DNA of 11,254 nucleotides from Euperipatoides rowelli (lineage: Eukaryota > Onychophora > Udeonychophora > Euonychophora > Peripatopsidae), in assembly GCA_003024985.2 (NCBI GenBank), contig PXIH01S0012598.1; one strand, 5' to 3'. The notes under the pieces are model-generated. The model searched no databases and had not been told where the DNA came from. It saw nothing but the letters and a program-made list of their open reading frames with translations. The position numbers were made by a program, and so were the translations under genes. Below are positions 1 to 7,608 of this stretch, piece after piece (within the stretch, counting starts at the first letter, position 1; each line of letters begins with the position of its first letter).

Positions 1-315
1 AGCAACCTCTAAGACCATGGTTCACAGACCTTTACCATTACATACTGGTAAAATATACTGCATATTAAAAAAAATAGCATACAGACAGATGACTTTTTGA
101 CTTTTTATTTTACCTAGTACATGTTAAGCTCAGATTCTTGAAAGTACCTATAAACATAATGCGCCAAGATAGCAACCCTTTTGCAGTTTTAGTGAAAATG
201 ACTAAATTACTCTTTGTTATTTTTTTTAAATATTTTCATAACATCTAAAATTTTCAGCAAACAACATACACTATTTTTCACCCCCTCTATCACCAGTAAT
301 GAATTTCTGTGTAAG
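1..315. other. AT-rich sequence without recognisable gene
   Basis: This stretch is AT-rich, with homopolymer runs such as the T-rich block near 219-228. No frame stays open with recognisable protein motifs and I see no tandem structure. It is probably intergenic or intronic. Confidence 0.5.
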
Positions 316-333
316 AAAAAAAAAAAAAAAAAA
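316..333 (+). repeat. A18 homopolymer
   Basis: Eighteen consecutive A residues lie immediately upstream of the retrotransposon remnant. They could be the poly(A) tail of an older retroelement into which, or beside which, the next element landed. They could also be a simple mononucleotide microsatellite. No recognisable SINE or LINE body precedes the run, so the tail reading is only a possibility. Confidence 0.85.
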
Positions 334-341
334 GGAAACAG

Positions 342-665
342 TACAATATGTACAATACACTTTCATCAATCTCTAACAGCAATGTAAATCTTTGGAATGT
401 GTACAAAAAAAGGGCTATTAGGTTGATTTTAGGAAATAATTACACAAATTATTCTGATGCTTTGGAATCTTTAAATATGGATATCCTTTAGTAAATAAAT
501 TATTTATTTAGTAAATATTTAATTAAATTCCTAAATACATATCCTGAATTTAAGCCCCTCACTAGATTTGATCTTTTAGGTACGGTAAATTAACTAGATC
601 ATCTGGTAACTTTGTAAGCCAGCATTTAGAACTAAAACATATCAGATGTCTCCTATACCTAAAAT
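342..665 (+). pseudogene. Reverse transcriptase C-terminal fragment, decayed
   Basis: Translation in the frame beginning at 342 gives a stretch containing LWNVYKKRAIRLILG (390-434), then NNYTNYSDALESLNMDIL up to two consecutive stops (TAG TAA at 489-494). Reading resumes in the same frame with KYLIKFLNTYPEFKPLTRFD (about 513-572). A further stop at 591 is bypassed by a one-base frame change at about 590, after which SSGNFVSQHLELKH can be read. The pattern 'hydrophobic-x-x-x-QKRAIRIILG, about 8 residues, Y-x-x-ALExLxLxxL' followed by 'LKFxxxxxxxPxF' is the usual ending of CR1/jockey-type LINE proteins, after the polymerase domain. No catalytic YxDD motif is present because the copy is truncated upstream. 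In an active copy this region would be the end of ORF2. Confidence 0.75.
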
Positions 666-903
666 GATTGAAGCAGTAAATTTCATTGTTTAATTTTATT
701 GTTTTATATTTTTCTTTATTTCCATTTATTTTGTTATATCCATCTTGTACTATCCTAATTCTTTAATGTATAAGTTTTAACATCTACTTTGTTTATATTG
801 TAAATGGTCATACATCTCTTTTGGCTAATGACCTTTAATTGCTTCTAATCATTAGTTGTATTATTTTTCTTAATTATTTGTATTATTGTTCATATATAAA
901 AAA

Positions 904-928
904 CAAATAATAATAATAAATAATAATA
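904..928 (+). repeat. (AAT)n tail of the non-LTR element
   Basis: A short run of AAT/AATAAT units closes the retrotransposon remnant. It contrasts with the unique-looking sequence that starts at about 930. Such tails form during target-primed reverse transcription in several LINE clades. Confidence 0.6.
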
Positions 929-1198
929 GTGCAAATCGAAAATGTAGATGACCCAGATCCAATTGGATGCCACTCTTAAGTGAGAGATGCTTATACTCAA
1001 AAACAACTTATTACTAAAATAGATGTCACAATAAGTCATCTCATCTGTTGTGTTGGAGATGTCTTAATTCAAAATTATGGTAGCAATCAATTTTTAAAAT
1101 TATTTAAATGGGCTATTTTTCTTAGATTTGATCACAGTATAAATTATTGTTAGTGACAATTTTTAATTAGCATGCCCTATCTCATTATGTTTTTTAGA
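929..1198. other. Unassigned sequence with a 12-bp perfect palindrome
   Basis: No gene is visible. At 957-968 ATCCAATTGGAT is a perfect 12-bp palindrome. The rest is moderately AT-rich and ends where the purine-rich satellite begins. Confidence 0.5.
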
Positions 1199-1392
1199 GT
1201 GCGAGAGAGAGAGAGAAAATGAGAGTGAATGAGAGAAAGTGAGGGAGAGAGTAGATGAGAGAGTGAATGGGAGAGAGTAGATGAGAGTGAATGAGATTGA
1301 GTTTAGTGAGAGAGAGATAGTGTGTGTGAATGAGTGAGGTGAGTGAGTACAAGTTAATGAGTGAGAATGAGCGAAAGTGAGTGTAAATGTTG
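1199..1392 (+). repeat. Purine-rich degenerate GAGA/GTGA satellite
   Basis: About 190 bases are built from GAGA, GTGA and ATGA words, with only about three C residues on this strand. A longer unit is recognisable: AGAGAGTAGATGAGAG occurs twice (near 1245 and 1272), followed both times by a GTGAATG word. The strong strand asymmetry makes it a polypurine tract with occasional T interruptions, suited to triplex (H-DNA) formation. It holds many GAGAG pentamers, the core recognised by insect GAGA factor (Trl). Every frame is rich in stops, so it is not coding. It may be only a microsatellite; regulatory use is inference. Confidence 0.88.
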
Positions 1393-2160
1393 ATGGATAA
1401 TAATAATAATGATAATACTACTGTGATTAATTTATAGATATATAGCCTACAGTATATACTGCATCTTCATTCAATTCTAGGTTTCATAAGTTTGTTAAAG
1501 TTGGATTGAAGATGAACTTCAAATAAGTTTCAAGTTTCAATAAATAGTGTCTAAAGCAGGTAAAAGGACTAATGAGAGAAAGCTACCTCAACTACAATTT
1601 TAAGAAATTCATGGTGTTTGCAGAATGGCTCTGGTAAACTAAATCATTAGTCTCTGAATTAAACAAAGTTAATGGATCTGATAGTCATTGATTTGATTGG
1701 AACTATTCATTAACTTGTCAAGAATGTATGAAGAAATTGGAACCATATCACTATCGGTGTCTGGAGACAATATCAAAGAGGAATTAGCCTAACTAAAATT
1801 TCATTGTGAGTTTTCAGTGTCTGGTTGGCCAAGCTTTTCAGTAATCTCTGAAATTTGATCTGTTCTCTCAAGAACTAAAAAAAAAAATAGTAATAAAAGA
1901 AAGTTCTAAACACAGTAAGCCACAACAATAATAATAAAGATGAAATTAACTGTTGTTAAAAAGTTTAAATTTAAATTAAACTTAAGTTTTAATTTAGCTT
2001 TAAATTTTAATATATGAATACTAAATATCAATGCTATTTGCAATTATCATTGCTTCTCTCAAATTAGCTACTCAAAATGTTCACTTAGAAAAACAATATG
2101 TATTTTTAAACTTCCAATATTAGTGCTACAGTCTCATAATAAACCAGACATCGCACGTAC
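1393..2160. other. Gene-free stretch with short ATA microsatellite and palindromes
   Basis: A short TAA/ATA microsatellite lies at 1396-1418. CAGTATATACTG at 1450-1461 is a perfect 12-bp palindrome. At about 1970-1996 there is an A/T stem centred on CTTAAG (1981-1986), with arms that pair over about 12 bp when one bulge is allowed. No protein motif or plausible exon series was found. Confidence 0.5.
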
Positions 2161-2238
2161 TAAATCTGCTATGGACATGGTTGTTTTTTTTCTGTCTGAC
2201 AATAAACCTCTAAAAGCAACTTCAGTTAAAGGTCTAAC
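2161..2238 (+). repeat. Dispersed repeat, copy A
   Basis: This segment aligns in the same orientation with 5644-5719. Both run in order: TAAATC, a CTGC/CTGCT word, ATGGACAT, a T8 run, CTGTCTGACAATA, then AACCTCTAAAAGCA (here) or GACCTTTAAAAGCA (there), and end in CTAAC/TTTAAC. The shared exact core across the T8 run is 24 bp. A further match, GCTACAGTCT here (near 2127) and GCTACGGTCT there (near 5592), suggests that the homology continues upstream with indels. It is probably an old transposon or SINE-like fragment; I do not recognise the family. Confidence 0.7.
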
Positions 2239-3090
2239 TTAAATTAAGTGTTTAAAGACTTTTTTAATAAGCATTTATCTATTCAGACAATTAAGTTATT
2301 TTTTTCCTGGTTGAATTGACAGCCTAGAAACAGGGCTCATTAAGTGACATTTTAGTCACATAATTAAAATAGATAGATAGCAACCGTATTTTTTTTATTT
2401 ACAGTTCTCCCTAACTCCTAATTGTATTAAATCCACTAGGCTCCAACCCTATATACGGTAATCTAGAGATGAAATAAATCTTTTTTGATAGATTTCAATA
2501 ATTTTGACTCAACTTCCGTCAGCCCTCTCATAATGACTTAAATATATGTGCAGATGTTAAAAGAAACATGGTAAATGTCACTTATTAGGCTCCATTTCTT
2601 GAGGGTTTTGCTTGAAACTCTGAACATCATTGTACGACTAATACAGTTATCTGCCACGATGAGCCAACACAGAACTAAGTGTAAATTGAATTCTTGCAAA
2701 ATATCTTAATGAGAATGTGGTTTACAGCCTAGAGCCTAATTATCTTATTTCCTGGTTTGAGTTTTTTTGGAACACTTTAAAATATCAAGAAAAAAAAGCT
2801 TGCCAAGAAAATAATGGAAATAATTGTCAGATGTCAGCGCCACACTGGAAATTTCTTGAACACATTGTGTCTAAAAACATCTATCTTTTCGGTGACACAC
2901 AGGATAAGGGTTGACGTTGTGGTGATCTTTTTTTTTTCCATTTCAAGTAATGCATAATTGGATACTTTAATGGCAGCTCCTATCTCTGTTTATCACCATC
3001 TTACATAAATCTGCATTGAAAACCTCTTGAGATATACAGGTTATCGATAAAAGACCTTTACAACTTCCATTAATAATAATTTAACTTATG
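2239..3090. other. Gene-free AT-rich stretch
   Basis: No gene, RNA motif or tandem array is visible. A GATA-rich word (ATAGATAGATAGC) occurs near 2371. The open frame at 2717-2914 lacks protein-family features and its codons look like background sequence, so I do not call it. Confidence 0.5.
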
Positions 3091-3163
3091 TCTATTATAT
3101 CAAGTTCTGAACTTATTTTTAATCACAGAAGCCGACTTTGTTTCAATTAGCCACTCAACACAC

Positions 3164-3178
3164 TGCCACCAGGTGGCA
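3164..3178 (+). promoter_or_regulatory. CTCF-like motif 1 (left arm)
   Basis: TGCCACCAGGTGGCA is palindromic except at its central base. On the plus strand CCACCAGGTGGCAT fits the published core CCASYAGRKGGCRS at 13 of 14 positions. The embedded CAGGTG is also an E-box of the Snail/ZEB type. Binding is inferred from motif only. Confidence 0.4.
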
Positions 3179-3347
3179 TCACTTTCACATAACCAGAAAC
3201 TCTCTATGAATCTTTTTGAATACTTCTTAAATGACACAGGTCCGGAGATTCTGTAATGTACAGAATATCCCAGCAGTGGTCATTTAAAAGAACTATTCAA
3301 AAAGGTTTCGTAGATGGTATTCCAGGTCTTGTACATGTGATAAATGG

Positions 3348-3362
3348 TGCCACCTGGTGGCA
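3348..3362 (-). promoter_or_regulatory. CTCF-like motif 2 (unit 1)
   Basis: On the minus strand the motif reads CCACCAGGTGGCAC, which fits CCASYAGRKGGCRS at all 14 positions. It is in opposite orientation to motif 1, as expected for an inverted repeat. It also contains a CACCTG E-box. Confidence 0.42.
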
Positions 3363-3479
3363 TAACAAGTCTTGCATAATCACTCCGTAGTCATGAATCG
3401 TCAAGAGAAGGCAGAGTATTGAACGGCTAATTGAAACAAAATCAACCATCATTCATGTTCCTGTGCATGTGACAAGTGG

Positions 3480-3494
3480 TGCCCCCTGGTGGCA
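3480..3494 (-). promoter_or_regulatory. CTCF-like motif 3 (unit 2)
   Basis: On the minus strand it reads CCACCAGGGGGCAC, a full 14 of 14 match to CCASYAGRKGGCRS and the most canonical of the four. The E-box is lost here (CCCCTG replaces CACCTG) while the CTCF-type core is kept. Confidence 0.45.
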
Positions 3495-3614
3495 TAAACC
3501 CAAGTCTTGGTAATCACTCCGTTGTCTTGAATCTTCAAGAGAAGGCACAGTTTGTTGAATGGTTAATTGAAACAAAATCAACTACCATTCCTGGTCATGT
3601 TCATATGCAAGTGG

Positions 3615-3629
3615 TGCCATCTGGTGATA
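3615..3629 (-). promoter_or_regulatory. CTCF-like motif 4 (unit 3), weaker
   Basis: On the minus strand it reads TCACCAGATGGCAC, 13 of 14 against the core. The first C of the consensus is replaced. The surrounding unit is the most diverged of the three. Confidence 0.33.
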
Positions 3630-3726
3630 TAATTACAAGTTTTGCATAATCACTCAGTAGTTTAGCGGCTAATTGAAATAAAATTGGCTACTGCCATTAA
3701 AAAAGTTCAGGACTTGATATAATAGA

Positions 3727-4363
3727 TCACCGCTGTCAAAGTCTACTATTCACGCCTGGCAAGAGATGGAATTGCACTTAGACATTTTAAGCACAATAAT
3801 GGCTAACATGTTGAATGTTGGTAATTTCAGTATACCAGAAAAAACTTTGAATTATATTCTATCATATTATGCCAAGATTTTACATTATCAAAAAAGGTAT
3901 TCAATTATGTTTTTAAATTCTGTATTTGAATATTAAGCACATTATTAAAATAGCATCGATAAATACAGTACTGTAGTCGTATAGATTTGTCTGTATTTTT
4001 TCTCTCTGCTTTAAAACCGTAATTTGTAATACAAATAATAGGTAACACCATTTTTCTTTTGTAGAATTGCTTAAGCCTTAAAATATTTTTTTCCCAGAAC
4101 GTATCAAATAGATATCCTAATGTAATATTATTAATGTGTAAGTGTGCTAAAGATAATGGGTAACTAAAGTAAACTTTCTGATAGTTTATTTATTCATAAA
4201 TTAGAAAAACACAGACTTTTGCATGCTTTGACAAACTATTGTAGCTTATGCATCTATAAATTAAATGTTTACTCTAACTATTATATTAAACTACTTAAAA
4301 GCCCATCAAAATGACAGAAAAAATACAAGATCTTGGACCCTTTTTTATTAACTGTAAAATTCT
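3727..4363. other. Gene-free stretch
   Basis: TACAGTACTGTA at 3964-3975 is a perfect 12-bp palindrome. A pyrimidine tract ending in TTTTGTAG near 4054-4065 resembles a 3' splice site, but no coding frame or exon partner supports it. Nothing else is recognisable. Confidence 0.5.
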
Positions 4364-4675
4364 GCACATCATTTATCCATGTGTATTTAAAAAGGGCACC
4401 ATTTAGCCGTTTGTATGACAGTGTATTTATAAAAAGCATCACTTAGCCAAGTGTATTTATAAAGGGCATCATTTATCCTTATGTATTCATAAAAGGCATC
4501 ATTTATCCTTATGTATTCATAAAAGGCATCATTTAGCACTATTTATTTATAAAGGGCATCATTTAGCCATGTGTATTTATAAAGGGCCTCATTTTGTCGT
4601 GTGTAGTTATAAAGGGCCTCATTAACCGTGTTTTTTTATAAAGAGCATCATTTAATCATGTGTATTTATAAAGGT
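4364..4675. repeat. Minisatellite, about ten 30-bp units
   Basis: The unit is GCATCATTTAGCC followed by ATGTGTATTTATAAAGG. GCATC/GCCTC boundaries fall at 4436, 4466, 4496, 4526, 4556, 4586, 4616 and 4645, so seven spacings include six of exactly 30 bp and one of 29. The units at 4466-4495 and 4496-4525 are identical, pointing to recent duplication inside an otherwise diverged array. The second unit (from about 4396) carries a 10-bp insertion. Almost every unit has a TATTTATAAA word. The 30-bp period is close to three helical turns, so the A/T words lie on one face of the helix. Confidence 0.92.
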
Positions 4676-5129
4676 GAAGAGCAAATAATTTTAATTATAT
4701 AATAATTAAACTATTCACATTTGAGACAGAGTAAATAAGCAAAGATCTCGCCTTAGAATAAATAGATAAATTTACCTGGCTGAGACAGGAGTGAAGTTAT
4801 TGCTTCTATTTTTTGTCTATTGAGAAAAATCTCAAACGTAAAGGTATTCAATGAAAGCTATGTGTTTTAAAATGTTTTCACGTTACATTGTGGATTTTGT
4901 GGTACCATAAATAGAAATATTTTTAGCGTGGCGCAAGGCTTTAACATAAACAGATAGATGCCTTAAACACCAAAAAATTAAATAAAATAAAAAAAAAATT
5001 AAGAAATTAATGCATTAAAGACTAATTGAAGAGAGAAAAAGAAGTTTGCAAAGAAAACATTGTAATATACCAAGAAAGAAATCAAAAATATTTGGACGAG
5101 GGTTATAAAATAGAACAATAGATAGGAAT
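4676..5129. other. Gene-free A-rich stretch
   Basis: A-rich sequence with runs such as A9 near 4990. It holds a TATAAAA word at 5105 without supporting promoter elements. No coding or RNA feature is visible. Confidence 0.5.
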
Positions 5130-5135
5130 TTGGAA

Positions 5136-5400
5136 AGTTACAAATCTCCTAGGTCAGCTGATGCCCTGCTGGATTCAGCTAGGGTACGGTACGTTTTTAA
5201 AAAAACTCCGAGCATTCGGAGTAGCCTACATAAAAGTGCGCTCGGATCCAGAGAAATCAAATTTAAAAAAAATTGGAGCACGCTCTTTAGCGTTTTTTTA
5301 ATAAACTGTGAGCACTACAGGAGTGAGCTCTTACTACTCCTAGTAAAAGCATCAGGATTCAGAGCTCTACCCACAATACATAGCAACACAATCAAAATAA
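5136..5400 (+). repeat. GAGC-rich, dyad-rich island, probably an unidentified repeat
   Basis: Base composition and word use differ from the flanks. GAGC or its complement GCTC occurs about nine times between 5200 and 5370. Dyads include ACTCCGA-GCAT-TCGGAGT (near 5205-5222) and a hairpin at 5327-5350 with a 10-bp stem (one mismatch) and a CTCC loop. A GAGCTCT/AGAGCTC pair flanks that hairpin. AGCTGA/TCAGCT dyads also lie at the left edge. A 114-codon open frame covers it but starts at TTG, not ATG, and shows no domain. The frame may be an accident of a repeat, or a shred of a retroelement protein. The impression of a dispersed hemipteran-type repeat is from memory only and needs a search. Confidence 0.5.
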
Positions 5401-5643
5401 AAAATGGAGGAAAATATACTTTATTGATATTTACAGGTGTCAAATATGACTTATCTGGTCTAATATTTAACTAGTCTCTAATTCCTCTACATAATTTTCT
5501 TATTTTGATTATAAGTGATCTTTTAAGATGGCAATGACTATTTTTTAAATTCTGAAAAATGAATTGTTTCCCGTCAATGAGATAGTAATGGCTACGGTCT
5601 ATGTCTTGGCGGCACAGATAATGAGCTTGCTGACTTCACATGT

Positions 5644-5719
5644 ATAAATCCTGCATGGACATTGTTTTTTTTCTGTCTGACAATAGACCTTTAAAAGCAC
5701 ATTCTAGTGAAGATTTAAC
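5644..5719 (+). repeat. Dispersed repeat, copy B
   Basis: Second copy of the repeat seen at 2161-2238, same orientation, about 3.5 kb away. It shares the T8 run and CTGTCTGACAATA core and the TTTAAAAGCA word, with several substitutions and short indels. Divergence indicates an old insertion pair rather than a recent duplication. Confidence 0.7.
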
Positions 5720-6797
5720 CAAATTATTCTCCACATAAACTATTTATTTCCACAAGAAATGATTTTCCATTTAGATTTTCTTTTGCTTTATGTTTATATG
5801 CCATTTTGCTAACGAATTATTAAAATGTATTCAATTTCACAATTGTTGAATGTTTAAATTTTCCCTCTAAATTACAGTATATTAGGCTAGGTTATTAGGT
5901 GAGATAGAAAAAAATCAGAATAGTGAAGCTGAAATTGTGGCTCCCTCTTCAGGATAATTATTAATTTACAGAACTGAAAATAAAAAAAAAAGCTTTATTT
6001 TGTGGTTTTTCTTGTTGCTATGTGCTTTAATCCACTTTTCCCCCCAAAGATTGTTTTGTCTGTTTGGTTATTAAATTGCTAATTTTAAACATATTTGCTA
6101 TTCATTATAAGTATACTATACTGTACTATCTAACTTATAATGAATATATTATGGTATCCTTTTCACACAGGCTAATCAATAAATAAAATGCTTTACTTCT
6201 GTTATAAGCATTGTTTATGAAAATTTTTTTTAAAAATTTTTTTTAAATAAAAACAGTGTAGCTAGGCTACTGGACGATGAAAATTAATAGTTTTTTTTTT
6301 TTAATTTTGTAATATTCAGAATTTATTTAGATGGTCAGAATTTTTATAGCTGGTTGAAAAAACAATCAGCAATTTGACTGAGTATATAAATTTTAGGCAA
6401 ATGGAATCTGTTTATTCTTGCAATTAATCTTAATCCTTTGTCAAACTGTTTTATTTGTGAGAAAAATCATAACTTTTGTGATCATAAATCAGATTATCAG
6501 TTCCTGTGTCACAGATACACTTGCACCCAACGGAGCACTTTACAAATCTGGCAAGCTATGGCATTGCAAAAAATTTCAATGGGAATAAAACTAATTTCTT
6601 TGATTGCTAGCTTACCCGATTTATTGATGTATTAGTTTTAATTCTTTCACTGGTGAGTTAAGTACCTGGAAAAATCCTCTACACAAATTTTGTATAACAC
6701 TAATGCTGAGTGCAGTTTCTAATTGAGACAAATGGTGGAAGGCATTGATGCTTGTCTGTTGAATGCTGCACTTAAATAACTAAGTCATGAGCATGGC
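5720..6797. other. Gene-free AT-rich stretch
   Basis: The stretch is AT-rich, with T and A runs at 6224-6248 and 6291-6302. It contains the inverted repeat at 6099-6146 (listed separately). A frame open at 6438-6635 begins at TTG and contains scattered Cys and His residues, but no zinc-finger spacing that I recognise. A GTGAGT word at 6653 resembles a 5' splice site without a supported exon. Confidence 0.5.
6099..6146. repeat. Perfect 14-bp inverted repeat with 20-base spacer
   Basis: TATTCATTATAAGT (6099-6112) is perfectly complementary to ACTTATAATGAATA (6133-6146). The spacer is itself rich in ACTATA/TGTACT words that pair partially. It could be a transposon footprint, a cruciform site or a short RNA hairpin. 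It is too short for a typical microRNA precursor. Confidence 0.7.
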
Positions 6798-6983
6798 CAT
6801 TTCCATGTCTTAATGTACTGATAAATCTAATAGTGTATTGATTTTACTTGGTTCCTATCTTCTCAGCCTAGTGCTGAGTTTCGTTTTTCCGTAAGAGGAA
6901 AATACATTGGAAGAGAAACATGACGCTTGTACAGAGGTGATCCATTTCGTGCTAAAAGCACTTGGGAAAGTTCCGTAAAATGC
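6798..6983 (+). repeat. Diverged direct repeat, copy A
   Basis: Aligns with 7385-7560 through ordered words: TTTCCATGT, TGATAAATCT, a (T)TAG..TAG(C/T)GCTGA word, TTTTCC..(A)GAGGAAAA, TGACGCT and, at the end, GGAAAGTTCCGTAAAATGCA (here) or GGAAAGTTCCGTGAAATGCA (there, one difference). The 3' words are best conserved. CTCAGC-CTAGT-GCTGAG forms a small hairpin near 6863-6879. The family is not recognised. A minus-strand frame crossing it (6855-7097) is not supported as a gene. Confidence 0.68.
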
Positions 6984-7384
6984 ACCGACATGCAAACTTA
7001 TGCCCATCGTGCAGAAAGGATTATAGAGTTTTAATCTACTTGTCCAATGAATAAATAATAATTCATTATTATCTGTAATGAAAAAAAATAACTTCATGCC
7101 ATTTAGTGGATATTTATTAAAACCATCCCATTTTCACACATGGTCATTAGCCAGCATCCTAATTTGCATATGTGAGCCATCTAATTGCTTTAGTGCCTTA
7201 AATTGTTAAACCCGGATGAAGTGCTAGTTGCTAGATTAGCATTAATATAAGTCTCTTAAGTGTGGGGTGGGTGGTGGAGTCAAATATTCTAAGACATTAT
7301 CCTAATTAGTAAGTCTAAATAATGTGATTGGTTCTAGCTGATGTCCTAAGTTAAATGTTTCAAAAATAAATTGGGAGTACGGTA
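6984..7384. other. Interior between the two direct repeats
   Basis: About 400 bases lie between the direct-repeat copies. They hold a short G-rich patch (GTGGGGTGGGTGGTGGAG, near 7261-7278) but no recognised gene. If the direct repeats were the ends of one element, this would be its interior; no coding, primer-binding or polypurine feature supports that. Confidence 0.4.
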
Positions 7385-7560
7385 GTTTCCATGTGTTTCC
7401 GTAATGATAAATCTTATAATGATTGGACTCAGCTTTTCTTAGCTTAGCGCTGAATTGTGTTTTCCACGAGAGGAAAAAATATCTTGATAGTGACGCTCAG
7501 TGTTTTCATAGAAGTTCTTTGATTCATAATAAATGTTCTCGGAAAGTTCCGTGAAATGCA
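7385..7560 (+). repeat. Diverged direct repeat, copy B
   Basis: Second copy of the 6798-6983 repeat, same orientation, starting about 587 bp further on. It is slightly shorter through indels in the middle. It abuts the MITE-like element starting at 7609. Confidence 0.68.
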
Positions 7561-7608
7561 AGTGCATCTATTTTCAAGCCATATATTCCCCTATGTTATA
7601 TACTTGCA

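Larger units (their letters stand above)
342..928 (+). mobile_element. 5'-truncated non-LTR (CR1/jockey-like) retrotransposon, 3' end
   Basis: The segment has the layout of a 5'-truncated LINE. It starts with decayed reverse-transcriptase C-terminal coding sequence (342-665), continues with a non-coding T-rich 3' UTR (about 666-903), and ends in an AAT-repeat tail (904-928). Tails of short A/T repeats rather than pure poly(A) are known for several non-LTR groups, including I and CR1-like elements. The 5' boundary is uncertain and may abut the A18 tract at 316-333. I could not identify target-site duplications. In-frame stops and a frameshift show that the copy is dead. The clade call (CR1 or jockey rather than RTE or R1) rests on the C-terminal motif style only. 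Confidence 0.72.
3321..3700. repeat. Three tandem units of about 132 bp in the right arm
   Basis: Anchor words recur in order three times: CATGT(G), AAGTGGTGCC or AATGGTGCC, CTGGTG, CAAGTCTTG or CAAGTTTTG, TAATCACTC, a GGCTAATTG or GGTTAATTG word, then AATCAAC or AATTGGC. The CTGGTG motif recurs with spacings of 132 bp (3348 to 3480) and 135 bp (3480 to 3615). The third unit is shorter because it lacks the part matching TCAAGAGAAGGCA. Units 1 and 2 look clearly closer to each other than to unit 3, suggesting stepwise expansion. Confidence 0.85.
3091..3726. mobile_element. Foldback (long terminal inverted repeat) element with amplified right arm
   Basis: The ends are inverted repeats: 3091-3114 against 3703-3726 match at 23 of 24 positions (outer part CTATTATATCAAG). 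The homology continues inward: the left arm 3125-3190, read on the minus strand, matches the right-arm module with GGCTAATTGAAA and TGCCACCTGGTGGCA. Inner arms 3205-3234 and 3279-3314 also pair, around a central hairpin (ATTCTGTA, ATG loop, TACAGAAT at 3248-3266). The whole unit is therefore a near-palindrome centred at about 3257, except that the right arm contains three tandem copies of a module present once on the left. This resembles foldback-type or MITE elements. No transposase frame lies inside, so it would be non-autonomous. Target-site duplications are not clear; a TA duplication is possible if the true ends lie slightly inside. Confidence 0.82.

Noticed and set aside
5130-5474. 114-codon open frame as a protein gene
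   Set aside because: It begins at TTG, has no recognisable domain, lies in a dyad-rich repeat-like island and has no supported splice or promoter context.
6438-6635. Cys/His-rich frame as a zinc-finger protein
   Set aside because: No ATG start, spacing fits no zinc-finger class I know, and the flanks look non-coding.
6855-7097. Minus-strand 80-codon frame
   Set aside because: It overlaps the diverged direct repeat, has no domain and reads like background translation.
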